Positions 36,401-45,300 of a stretch of 64,000 nucleotides of DNA are shown one piece after another. Source of the stretch: Pycnococcus provasolii (Eukaryota > Chlorophyta > Pseudoscourfieldiophyceae > Pseudoscourfieldiales); the NCBI GenBank assembly GCA_049487715.1, contig CP150587.1, forward strand, positions 124,001 to 188,000. The letters are read 5' to 3'. The notes beneath the pieces were generated by a model. The model did no database searches. It saw only the letters and a list, made by a program, of their open reading frames with translations, and was not told the origin of the DNA. Numbering within the stretch: position 1 is the stretch's first letter; each line of letters starts with the position of its first letter. The position numbers and the translations under genes were made by a program.

Positions 36401-38789
36401 GACTCCAGGACACGGACGTGACAGTAGAGGTATGTCCTGCCAGCACGCGCTCCGTCTCGCCCGTCGATGACGACCATATGCGAACCGTACCGTCCCAGCT
36501 CGCGGATGCGAGACGCGTACCGTCCGGACTCCATGCCACGGAGTTGACATCAGAGGTGTGTCCTACCAGCACGCGCTCCGTCTCGCCCGTCGATGACGAC
36601 CATATGCGAACCATATTGTCATTGCTCGCGGATGCGAGACGCATACCGTCCGGACTCCAGGACACGGAGTTGACAGCAGAGGGGGGTCCTACCAGCACGC
36701 GCTCCGTCTCGCCCGTCGATGACGACCATATGCGAACCTTACTGTCCGAGCTCGCGGATGCGAGACGCGTACCGTCCGGACTCCAGGACACGGAGTTGAC
36801 AATAGAGGTGTGTCCTTCCAACACGCGCTCCGTCTCACCCGTCGATGACGACCATATGCGTACCGTACTGTCCGAGCTCGCGGATGCGAGACGCATACCG
36901 TCCGGACTCCAGGACACTGATCTGACATCAGAGGTGTGTCCTTCCAGCACGCGCTCCGTCGTGCCCGTCGATGACGACCATATGCGAACCGTACCGTCCC
37001 AGCTCGCGGATGCGAGACGCGTACCGTCCGGACTCCATGCCACGGAGTTGACAGCAGAGGTGTGTCCAACCAGCACGCGCTCCGTCTCGCCCGTCGGCGG
37101 CGACCATATGCGAACCGTATTGTCCTTGCTCGCGGATGCGAGACGCGTACCGTCCGGACTCCACGCAACGAAGTAGACATTTTCGGTATGATCTTTGTAT
37201 CTCACAAGCTCCATGCTAGCTTGCTGATCTGCCAGCGTGTCAAGCAACGTCTTGTAGGCCTGAGCGTCGTCCGTGCCACCGTCTGTGCTGCCAGCAATCG
37301 TAAGTGCCGCCTGACCAAATCTGAGACGGTCATGAAATTCTTGTCTTCGATCAGTCGCATATGAGCGAGCGAGCTGCACCAGCGTGCGATTCACCTCTTG
37401 AAGAGCTTGTGTCTCAGCAGCCCGTGCATTCGACGCCTCCGCGTTCGCAAGCTTCTCTGCATTGAGTGCACGACTAAGCTGGTTCGTTGCATTTTTCTCC
37501 GCCAAACGCGCATTCGCTGCCTCGAGGTTTGCAAGTTTCTCTGCATTGAGTGCACGACTAAGCTGGTTCGTTGCATTTTTCTCCGCCAAACGCGCATTCG
37601 CTGCCTCGAGGTTTGCAAGCTTCTCTGCATTGAGTGCACGACTAAGCTGGTTCGTTGCATTTGTCTTCGCCAAACGCGCATTCGCCGCCTCGGCGTTCGC
37701 AAGTTTCTCCGCCACACGCGCATTCTCCGCAAACGCGATGGCAACCACCATGCCGATGAGTGCTCCGATGAATAGTAATGACATCACTGCGCCGATCGCT
37801 AAGCCTCTCAGCCTGCTTGCGCGCGCCGAGCGCTCAATCATGTTCTTCATTTCCTCAGTGGGCTGCGGCTCGCGCCCTTCCTTCTCCGCCACACCAAGCC
37901 AGCTTTGCGCAGCCTTAAGCTCCGTGCCGTAGAGAAGCTTCGAGTCATCGGCGGCAAGCGCAAGCAAACGCGCGTGCTCCTTCTGGTACGGTAGGTCGGC
38001 GCTCACGAAGTCAATCACCATTTCCATCACACCCTCCTCGCCTTTGTTCGCATAGTCGTCATCCTTACACATGCAGAAGTTGACGTTGCTGATACGCTCC
38101 AAGCACTTTCTTAGCTTCTCTTTGTTGAACGGGTCCGTCCCATCGGCAGAGCCCCATTTGGCGTTGGCGAACGCGCTTAGAGGCTTGGCAAGGTCGCCAG
38201 TCTCGGGCGGCGGTTTGTCTACCCATAGCTGTCTTGCGCCGTGGTCTGCTGACGATATGATGTCAAGCGCCGTCTTTTCGAGCATCACGAAGATGATTGG
38301 CTTACCCATGCGTTGCGCCATGGCGACCTCTTGCAGGCAGTTGAACGAGTGAAGGTATGGCATGTCCACGAGGCACACCATCTTTCCCGCGTCACGTATG
38401 CCATCCTCGATCTCCTTGCGCCACGCTACGGGCCCTTTCGCCTGCAAGTCAAGGTAGTCGCACCACGCGCGGTAGTTGGGACCGTCTTTCGCCTCCGGCC
38501 GCGTGAGTCTTTCGTTGATGGCCCACTTGCGTTTGGTGATCTTCTCATCCTTCCCTCTCCAGCAGTGGCTGAAGAAGATATCGTTCGCACGTCCTGCACC
38601 GAGCTGCTCGCGACGCTCCACCTCCTCAATCTTGAATGAGTCGAAGTCGAACTTCGCGATGGACTCGCGACGCGCGAGGTACTCCTGCTCGAGAGCTTTG
38701 TTATGTTCCGCGGCCGCAGCGAAGGCTGGTGGCTCCGCCGCCACGCCTTCTTCGCGCGGGACGACTTGCACGACGTTTCCTCGGACCAT
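33402..38789 (-). CDS. TIR-TM-coiled-coil protein with 28 WD40 repeats
   Basis: The first ATG (38789) gives 1795 residues; the upstream frame has only a GTG at 38804. A TIR domain (about 68-178) starts NDIFFSHCWRGKDE and keeps the SxxCLxE motif as SFNCLQEV, with Glu at about 154 where NAD-cleaving TIRs have their catalytic residue. A segment with LLYGTELKAAQSWLG and EPQPT resembles the linker of bacterial TIR/STAND-WD40 proteins. A membrane helix (about 330-355) and three 28-residue coiled-coil units (NATNQLSRALNAEKLAN) follow. Then come 28 near-identical 42-residue WD40 units (GHTSxVxSVxWSPDG to TVRIWSSSTGETERVL) and one degenerate unit. No NTPase domain is visible. It looks like a sensor with a toxic or signalling TIR effector; inference. 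Confidence 0.88.
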   Translation of the reverse strand: MVRGNVVQVVPREEGVAAEPPAFAAAAEHNKALEQEYLARRESIAKFDFDSFKIEEVERREQLGAGRANDIFFSHCWRGKDEKITKRKWAINERLTRPEAKDGPNYRAWCDYLDLQAKGPVAWRKEIEDGIRDAGKMVCLVDMPYLHSFNCLQEVAMAQRMGKPIIFVMLEKTALDIISSADHGARQLWVDKPPPETGDLAKPLSAFANAKWGSADGTDPFNKEKLRKCLERISNVNFCMCKDDDYANKGEEGVMEMVIDFVSADLPYQKEHARLLALAADDSKLLYGTELKAAQSWLGVAEKEGREPQPTEEMKNMIERSARASRLRGLAIGAVMSLLFIGALIGMVVAIAFAENARVAEKLANAEAANARLAKTNATNQLSRALNAEKLANLEAANARLAEKNATNQLSRALNAEKLANLEAANARLAEKNATNQLSRALNAEKLANAEASNARAAETQALQEVNRTLVQLARSYATDRRQEFHDRLRFGQAALTIAGSTDGGTDDAQAYKTLLDTLADQQASMELVRYKDHTENVYFVAWSPDGTRLASASKDNTVRIWSPPTGETERVLVGHTSAVNSVAWSPDGTRLASASWDGTVRIWSSSTGTTERVLEGHTSDVRSVSWSPDGMRLASASSDSTVRIWSSSTGETERVLEGHTSIVNSVSWSPDGTRLASASSDSKVRIWSSSTGETERVLVGPPSAVNSVSWSPDGMRLASASNDNMVRIWSSSTGETERVLVGHTSDVNSVAWSPDGTRLASASWDGTVRIWSSSTGETERVLAGHTSTVTSVSWSPDGTRLASASWDGTVRIWSSSTGETTERVLEGHTSAVYSVSWSPDGTRLAFASDDKTVRIWSSSTGEMERVLEGHTSDVYSVSWSPDGTRLASASKDNTVRIWSSSTGKTERVLEGHIERVNLVSWSPDGTRLASASNDNMVRIWSSSTGETERVLAGHTSAVYSVSWSPDGTRLASASDDKTVRIWSSSTGETERVLEGHTSDVNSVAWSPDGTRLASASWDGTVRIWSSSTGETERVLQGHIERVNLVSWSPDGTRLASAGCDNTVRIWSSSTGETERVLEGHANIVYSVSWSPDGTRLASASSDSTVRIWSSSTGETERVLKQGHTSAVNSVAWSPDGTRLASASNDKTVCIWSSSTGETERVLVGHTSDVNSAAWSPDGMRLASASDDKTVRIWSSSTGEMERVLEGHTSDVYSVSWSPDGTRLASASKDNTVRIWSSSTGKTERVLEGHIERVNLVSWSPDGTRLASASNDNMVRIWSSSTGETERVLAGHTSAVYSVSWSPDGTRLASASNDNMVRIWSSSTGETERVLEGHTSDINSVAWSPDGMRLASASWDGTVRIWSSSTGETERVLQGHIERVNLVSWSPDGTRLASAGCDNMVRIWSSSTGETERVLEGHANIVYSVSWSPDGTRLASASSDSTVRIWSSSTGETERVLKQGHTSAVNSVAWSPDGTRLASASNDKTVCIWSSSTGETERVLVGHTSDVNSAAWSPDGMRLASASDDKTVRIWSSSTGETERVLAGHTYTVYSVSWSPDGTRLASASWDGTVRIWSSSTGETERVLEGHTSTVNSVSWSPDGTRLASASRDNMVRIWSSSTGETERVLEGHANIVNSVSWSPDGTRLASASSDSTVRIWSSSTGETERVLEGHTSTLNSVAWSPDGTRLASASKDNTVRVWLKSLTICGDDLMVPEWSSMVISVRESIYGVSFSPSDSSLAFAVGEVIHLNKYLGKSADELVNDAARVAGRANVTAIRETLLSSPGSGSSASACASK
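33650..37200 (-). repeat. WD40-coding tandem array, 126-bp units
   Basis: 28 units of about 126 bp, most differing at only a few codons. Within it, units 9-16 (about 35176-36186) and 17-24 (about 34165-35175) form a higher-order direct duplication with a spacing of 1,011 bp; many long stretches match exactly at that offset. Confidence 0.93.
37430..37700 (-). repeat. 84-bp coiled-coil-coding tandem repeat
   Basis: Three copies of an 84-bp unit encoding LSRALNAEKLANLEAANARL-type heptads, followed by one diverged copy, next to the membrane helix. Confidence 0.85.
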
Positions 38790-38804
38790 GTTCACTATAT
38801 GCAC

Positions 38805-39445
38805 GCCTTCTTCCCGGCCTTAACGTTAACGTTAACGTTAACGTTCACGGACACGGACACGGCGTGCAGAGTCCAATGCAGGGCGTGAGGACCTGGCGTG
38901 ATGTGGGTTCCCCTTTCACCGGTCCAGGCAAGGCAACTTCACGCCAATGCGACCAAGGCGGTGTGTTTCTTACTGGTCAGGCTCCCCCCCCACCGTAAAG
39001 GTAGACGATGTTTCCACACACCGGATGCCGGAGGGGATGGTTGACCAGGCTCCAACACCGGCCATCATGGTGGTAACTTTTTTTGTTGTGGTAATTTTTC
39101 CCGGGGGGCCCCCCCCCCCCCCATTTTCCCCCCCCCCCTCTGGAGTCTGGACCAGTTGGGGACCCTGGACTTCCCCTCCCCGAACGAACGAACGGGACCG
39201 GGGACCCCAACAAGGGCTTAAGTTAGTCTATGGAACCCCCAACCCCCAACCCCCAATCCTGGGTGTGACTCTGTGTGAACTGTGTGTGAACTCTGTGTGA
39301 ACTCTCTGGGTCACTGGGTGTGCCCCCCCTAACCCAGCCAGTTCCCCCTAACCTGAACCCCTAATCGTTCGGGGTTTACCTAATCGTTCGGGTCCCTTCC
39401 CGCGTGGCGAAGAATCTCCCCATCATCACCGAACGTAGTTATCAT
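38805..39445. other. Divergent spacer between TIR-WD40 and F-box/ankyrin genes
   Basis: Begins with four tandem TTAACG hexamers (38820-38846) and ACGGAC repeats, just upstream of the TIR-WD40 start. Further on are poly-C runs (39107-39140) and CCCCCAACC and TGTGTGAACT repeats (39235-39305). No gene is supported. Confidence 0.5.
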
Positions 39446-41668
39446 ATGGCACCGGCTGGCACACAACACGCACAACACGCCGACGCCGATAACAACGACA
39501 ACAACGTAGCAGAAGCAGTGATGGCGTCTTCATCGTTGTCGGATCTCACGGTACCTCAGTCTTGTTGTGGTCTTTTAAGTCTTCCTCCTAGTTTGCTGAG
39601 ATGGATGTTAACCATGGGCCTTGGATACTCTGCCTCTGGTGGTCTCTCTGGTGCTGGTGGTGGTGGAGAAGGAGAAGAACTTGCAGAAGGGAATTTGCAG
39701 GGGGCACTATTGAAGGCGTCGGACGTTGGTTCTTTGATGTGCACGTGCTCGTCCATGCGTTCCTTGGCGGATGACGATGAGGAATTTGCACACCTGCTAT
39801 TGACCAAACACTTGGGTCCCGTCAAGCCGCTTCTCAGGCGTATCCTCAACGAGGAAGAGCACGAAATCGCACCGAATACCTACTCGTATGACGCGCGGCT
39901 CATATGGGCGACGGCGTATGCGAAGCGAAATGACGAACTCATCCACGGCGAAGAGAAACAAAGAAACGAAAGCATCGACGAGTGCGCCGTGCACCCGCGC
40001 AACCACCCTGTCATCAGCAAAAGCGGCGGCTTGTGCATGTTCAGCGAAGGCCCGAGAGGGGGACTCCAAGAGGAAGAGGCGGATCCGGAGGGGTGGAAGA
40101 AAAAGGAAGAGAAGTGGGACGCGGAGGAAGCGGAGCAAATCCAAGGGTACGTCGCGAAAGGTGCAGAGTGGTGCCTCGCGGAGGCGAGGCGGCTGGGCTT
40201 CGACGACGACGACTTGCCAGATGTGGCGGACGTGACAAACGACGAAGACTTCCTTGAAGAACTGCGCGAGTGCAAGGACCGCGAAGATAGAAAGGCGACA
40301 CCTCCAGAGAAGGAGCGCAAGCAGGCTCGCGAGCTGCTCACCGACGTCGTCGAGCGGTGGTCTTCTGGTAAGCTGCTTCGGACGATTGGGCGCTACATGA
40401 ACTTATGCTTATCCGTGCATAATCCGTGTTGCCACATGGACGAGAAAAAGTCGGCGGAAGTGCTCGGCTACAAGAGCCAGGAGATGTTGCGCACAGCCAT
40501 GGTGCTCGGATGGGATGGCTTGCTCGAGCGTGCGCTCGAGCTTGGCGCCTCGGTTGCGTCGAAAAGCAAAGAAGAGGAGCCGATGGGACCGGCGGAGCGG
40601 GCGAGAGAACTGGCACAGATCCGCGCTGAAAGGGGCGCAGAGAGGGAGGAACGGCAAGAGCGGGAAGAAATGCGGAGGAGGAGAAAGCCTGCGCGCATCG
40701 ACATGCGCTTGGAGCTCGAGCAGGGACGCAAGCACTCTTTCATTCGTATGGAAATCGTGCTCACGGCTTTGGAAACGGGCGTGATGTACGATTACCCGCA
40801 CATGATCGAGAAGGCCATTGAATTGGGCGCGGACCTCCAGACCCAAGCATGGAACGCTCTGGAGATTGCTGTGGACATGAATCGCTTGATCATGGTGGAG
40901 TTTTTGCTCTCTCCTCGCGTGTTTGGCGATTGGCTCGCGAGCGCGCGATCTGACGATGCGGCGGTGGTTGAGTACGACTTTGGCAAGGAGTCGGACGACC
41001 CCTACGCAAAGATGAGTCCGACACGACTTGGAGAACTCTTCAAAATGTGCTGTGCATGTGGACACTATGCGCTCCCATCGCTATGGGTGACCGAATACGA
41101 CAGCGAGTCTTGGTTTTACGAGAACTCTCGCGAGCGGCGCCGCAAGCGCACCAAGAAAATGTTCCTCGAGGGCATGAAGATGCTTCGCGTTCTAGCACCC
41201 CACATTTCTTTTCGACGGCTTGTGCTCGCATGCCCGGAATCGCTTTATGAGGCGTGCAGCACGTACAATGGTATCCAGCGGCGAGAGCGCGACTGCCTCA
41301 CGATACCTGACTTCTGCCTGATGTTGCTAAAATCAAGTTGGCGCGTTCCCGATGCGGAGCTACCGACGTCGGCCGAGGTGGAGGCGATGCTCCCACCGAA
41401 GGGGCAGTGGCCTGTGGACATTGTGCGTCGCCGTGAGCGTGAGGAGCGGCGGGCGGTCATGCAGGCGCGCCGCGCGGCTCCTGACTTTGACCCGCTCGAG
41501 GAGGAGGACTACTACAGCACGCCCTCCGGGAGCGAAATGGATAGCGACATTGAGGAGATGCCCGGCGCCGTGTCCATGTTCCATCACGACGACTCGGACG
41601 ACGACGACGACGACGGCAGCGGCGATGATTCTGAGCCTAACGAGGAGGATGGCGAGGCGGCAGCGTAG
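39446..41668 (+). CDS. F-box-like protein with ankyrin-like repeats
   Basis: The first ATG is 39446 (740 residues); the frame before it has only GTG at 39404. The start (LLSLPPSLLRWML, then SDVGSLMCTCSSMRSLA) has the layout of an F-box. The middle is charged and coiled (RAERGAEREERQEREEMRRR). At least two ankyrin-type pairs of helices follow: AMVLGWDGLLERALELGA and HMIEKAIELGADLQTQAWNALEIAVDMNRLIMVEFLL as separate runs. The C-terminus is strongly acidic (a run of eight or more Asp/Ser from GAC repeats). Ankyrin F-box proteins commonly recruit substrates to SCF ligases; here that is inference. Confidence 0.55.
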   Translation: MAPAGTQHAQHADADNNDNNVAEAVMASSSLSDLTVPQSCCGLLSLPPSLLRWMLTMGLGYSASGGLSGAGGGGEGEELAEGNLQGALLKASDVGSLMCTCSSMRSLADDDEEFAHLLLTKHLGPVKPLLRRILNEEEHEIAPNTYSYDARLIWATAYAKRNDELIHGEEKQRNESIDECAVHPRNHPVISKSGGLCMFSEGPRGGLQEEEADPEGWKKKEEKWDAEEAEQIQGYVAKGAEWCLAEARRLGFDDDDLPDVADVTNDEDFLEELRECKDREDRKATPPEKERKQARELLTDVVERWSSGKLLRTIGRYMNLCLSVHNPCCHMDEKKSAEVLGYKSQEMLRTAMVLGWDGLLERALELGASVASKSKEEEPMGPAERARELAQIRAERGAEREERQEREEMRRRRKPARIDMRLELEQGRKHSFIRMEIVLTALETGVMYDYPHMIEKAIELGADLQTQAWNALEIAVDMNRLIMVEFLLSPRVFGDWLASARSDDAAVVEYDFGKESDDPYAKMSPTRLGELFKMCCACGHYALPSLWVTEYDSESWFYENSRERRRKRTKKMFLEGMKMLRVLAPHISFRRLVLACPESLYEACSTYNGIQRRERDCLTIPDFCLMLLKSSWRVPDAELPTSAEVEAMLPPKGQWPVDIVRRREREERRAVMQARRAAPDFDPLEEEDYYSTPSGSEMDSDIEEMPGAVSMFHHDDSDDDDDDGSGDDSEPNEEDGEAAA

Positions 41669-42317
41669 CGTACCGCTCTTTGTTGAATCCTGATGGGTAG
41701 ATGAAATCAAACGAAATTGCTATGGTTGTATTTTTTTAAAAAAAAGAAAAGAAAGGCGCCTGAAAGGCTGCACGAAGACGGAGGTGTAAAGAACATTCTT
41801 AAATAAAAGTATTCAGAACAAATCAAACCCCGAGCGAGGCAAACAAATTCCAACCCCCAAACTCATGTCATGGACCTTTTAGACAATCCCCTTCTGCCAA
41901 TCCCCTTCTGCCAATCAATCCCGTTGTGATCGAAACAATCCCCTTCTGCTCGATCCCCTTCTTCTGATCGATCCCGATCCCCCTCCCGATCCAAATCACG
42001 TACTGCAGTGATGATCCCGTCGTTGTGATCCCGTAGAGTACCAGGACAGAAATGTGTCGTCACATTTTATCGAAGGATGTTGCGCTTGGAGGGAAATGGC
42101 AACTGGCAAGGCGAGCATGGCGTTGCCTCTTTGGTCCGGGGAAAACGTCCTCCCCAGGGGTGGAGGTGGGCCCCGAAAAGTCCCCTGGGGAGAATCCCAG
42201 GGGGGAGGGGAAAAAAAACGTTTGACTTAGGGCAGCATAGCACGCCCGCAGCACGCCCTTTTTTTATTTTTCTTGGAGATACGTTCGTTCTTCAGTTCGT
42301 GTTGTGTCATGCGATAG
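41669..42317. other. Spacer upstream of the giant polycystin gene
   Basis: TGTAA at 41785-41789 may be the poly(A) signal of the preceding gene. A pyrimidine-rich stretch at 41885-41995 has four degenerate copies of CAATCCCCTTCTG. A short upstream ORF (ATG CGA TAG) lies directly before the polycystin ATG. Confidence 0.45.
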
Positions 42318-45300
42318 ATGGTGACAGCATCATCCATGTTCAGGCAATCTTTATTGGTTCAGGCTGCCTCCCGTCATGTCTCCTTGGAGTTTTCCATGAC
42401 TTTGAAAGTCGTCAAGGCGTTTACGTGGCTCATCCTTGGCGCCACGTACGTGTACTATGTCGTCAACCAAATGGACAACCAAGGCGCGTTCCTCTCACAC
42501 AGGGCTGTCAACCAAACGATCGCGCAAAAGGTGAAGCGGGCATCGACGCACCGCACGGAAGACGCCGTCACGTTCGTCCACGACGCGTTCGTTGCTCAAG
42601 CCTGGCGCGATCCCGTGTGCGGCGACGGAGTCTGCGAGACGCCGTACGAAAAGCAAGGCTCAGCCGCGCTAGGCGGATGTCCCGCAGACTGCGGCGCGGA
42701 AACGGAAACGGAAACCGTGCGAACAGTCATGCGTATCGCCTCGGACTTCAGGCACACGCGACTCGCGGAAAACGTCATGAGAGCGCCGGCACGCTGGAAC
42801 CTGTGCCGACGCGACGACGAACGCGCGCGCGCCGGGAAGCTCGACGACCTGTGCTACCACGCGGAGAGCCAGCCGTTCGAACGGTCGTACACCGCCGACC
42901 GGCCGTGGGACTTGAAGGTGGTGGACATCACGCTGCGCCCGGGCGACTGGTACCTGAGGGTGGACGACGACCACGCCGGACGCACCCAGGGATTTCTGCT
43001 CGACGCCGAGCTCATGGAAGCGGAAGGCGCCGCGGAAGCACTTCAGCACACGCGTCCGTCGCTGTTGACCAATCTCTCAACCAGTGCGCGAGTTCGCCTT
43101 GCGGCGAGCTCAACACGCTGGGACACGTGCGACACACCCGCAGCATCTGTTGCCACACTGAACACCTTGCGATCTCTACGCGCCGGCGCCGCTGGCACTT
43201 CATCTCGAAGACGAGAAGAACGTCGTCATTTTCGTCGGACCCTCCAGCAGCAGAATGCTGCGTGCAACTTCACCTGCCCACCCGCAAATCTTCGAACCGT
43301 GCCTTGTCCGTGCACTCCCTGCCAGAATGACGCAGCGTCGAAGGCATGCACGCTGGCAGCGTTGGCATACTGCGAAGCACCTGACGGCCTTGGCTTCTCG
43401 TACCCACCCCCGCCGCCACCTTCTCCTCCCCCTCCCCCTCCCCCTCCGTCACCGCCGCCGTCACCGCCGCCTCTTCCACCGCCTCCTCCGCCGCCACTGC
43501 CGCCATCGCCGCCACCGCCGCCTCCGCCGCCTCCGCCACCGCCTCCTTCGCCGCCACCACCACCACCGCTTCCTCCATCATCCCCACTGCCTCCTCCTTT
43601 GCCGGTGCCGCCGCCGCCACCCCCTCCTCCACCATCACCACCACCACCTCCGCCGCCTCCGCCACCCAGTCCTCCCCCACCATCACCACCACCACCTCCG
43701 CCGCCTCCGCCACCGCCTCCGTCGCCGCCATCTCCTCCCCCAGCCCCGTGCACCTCAACGGGAACGTGTCCACCACCGCCACCACTGCCACCACCGCCAC
43801 CCAGTCCTCCCCCACCATCACCACCACCACCTCCGCCGCCGCCGCCTCCGCCTCCGCCTTCCCCGCCATCACCTCCTCCTCCACCTCCACCTTCACCTCC
43901 TCCTCCACCACCACCACCACCATCACCACCTTCTCCTCCTCCACCACCACCACCCAGTCCACCTCCTCCGCCACCACCGCCGCCTCCTCCCCCTCCTCCG
44001 CCACCACCGCCGCCTCCTCCCCCTTCTCCGCCTTCACCACCACCTCCGCCGCCGCCACCTTATGATTGGATGTCCACCACGGGTGGCGAGATCGATGGCG
44101 AAAATAATAGAGACCAGTGGGGCGCGGGTCTTGCAATCTCGAGGGATGGGTCGCGTGTGGCTGGCGGAGCGATATCAAATAATGACAATCTTCAATCTTC
44201 TGGACACGTTCGTGTGTATGAGTACCCATCAGCAGCCACAGGCTGGACGCAGGTTGGCGCCGACATTGATGGTACAGGCTTTAGGGACGAGTCTGGTCAC
44301 GCATGTGCTCTCAGTGATGACGGAAGTTTTCTCGTCATCGGTGCGTGGAAGCATGATGGTCCCCAAGGAGCCGACTCTGGCGAAGTGCGCACATTCTCTT
44401 ATGATACGGCGTCGGCAAGTTGGCAACAACTTTTTAATCAAGCACTGTACGGACGTCAGGCGGGCGCTCGGTTTGGCAAATCACTGTCTCTCTCAGACAC
44501 TTCAAACACAAATCCCAACAGGTACCTCGCTGTAGGATCTTACTTGGACAATGGCTTCGTGAGCTCAAATACCGAAGCGGGGCGTGTTAAGGTTTACGGC
44601 TTGAATATGCTCTCTACGACGACCGGTTGGGATCAGATCTCGGCAGACATAACGGGAACGTCTATCGGTGAATGGCTCGGCTGGGACGTGAAATTATCGG
44701 GCGACGGACAACGAGTCGTAGTTGGAGCTCCAAGAAATACTGTGGGTGGCTCTATCGCCCAGGTTACCGACTCTGCCGCCGGCGCTGTGTTCATTTACGA
44801 GTACCGGGAAATTACTACTGGTTTGGCGGCGGGATTGTGGTTGTGGCAAAGAATGGGCAACGCTATATACGGATCTAGCGCGGAGGAAAATTGTGGTTAC
44901 TCGGTTTCCATTTCGCAAGATGGATTGACTGTGGCAGCCGGATCACCATATCACGCCTCTGCAACTGAAATTGCCCAGCATAATGCAGCCTATGGACATG
45001 TGAATTGTGGATTAAACATTAATGATTGTGCTGGAATTGTGCGCGTCTTCAGCTATGACGGTGCCGCCGATACTTGGCAACAGCTAGGAAACACGATCGA
45101 ATCCCCAACAGACGGCCATAGATTTGGACTAAGCATTGCCCTTTCTTCAGACGCATCCCGACTGGCCGTTGGAGCTCCCGGTACTGCAAATCCTAGGGCT
45201 TACACATATGAGTACGACAGCGCAACAAGTACGTGGAATCTGCTTGGCTCAGTACAGTCGACAGCCCAGGCTACGGCTAATCTGGTGACAAATAGTTTTG

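Noticed and set aside
34418-37180. Several long ORFs on both strands inside the WD40 array (up to 373 residues)
   Set aside because: Repetition of a 126-bp unit without stops in other frames produces them; the WD40 frame has the clear domain pattern.
33402-38789. An NB-ARC or NACHT domain in the TIR-WD40 protein
   Set aside because: No P-loop or Walker B motif lies between the TIR and the membrane helix; the gap is only about 150 residues.
43226-44535. Gly-, Val/Glu- or His/Arg-rich ORFs around the polycystin Pro tract
   Set aside because: They are other-frame readings of CCN repeats; only the Pro frame joins real domains on both sides.
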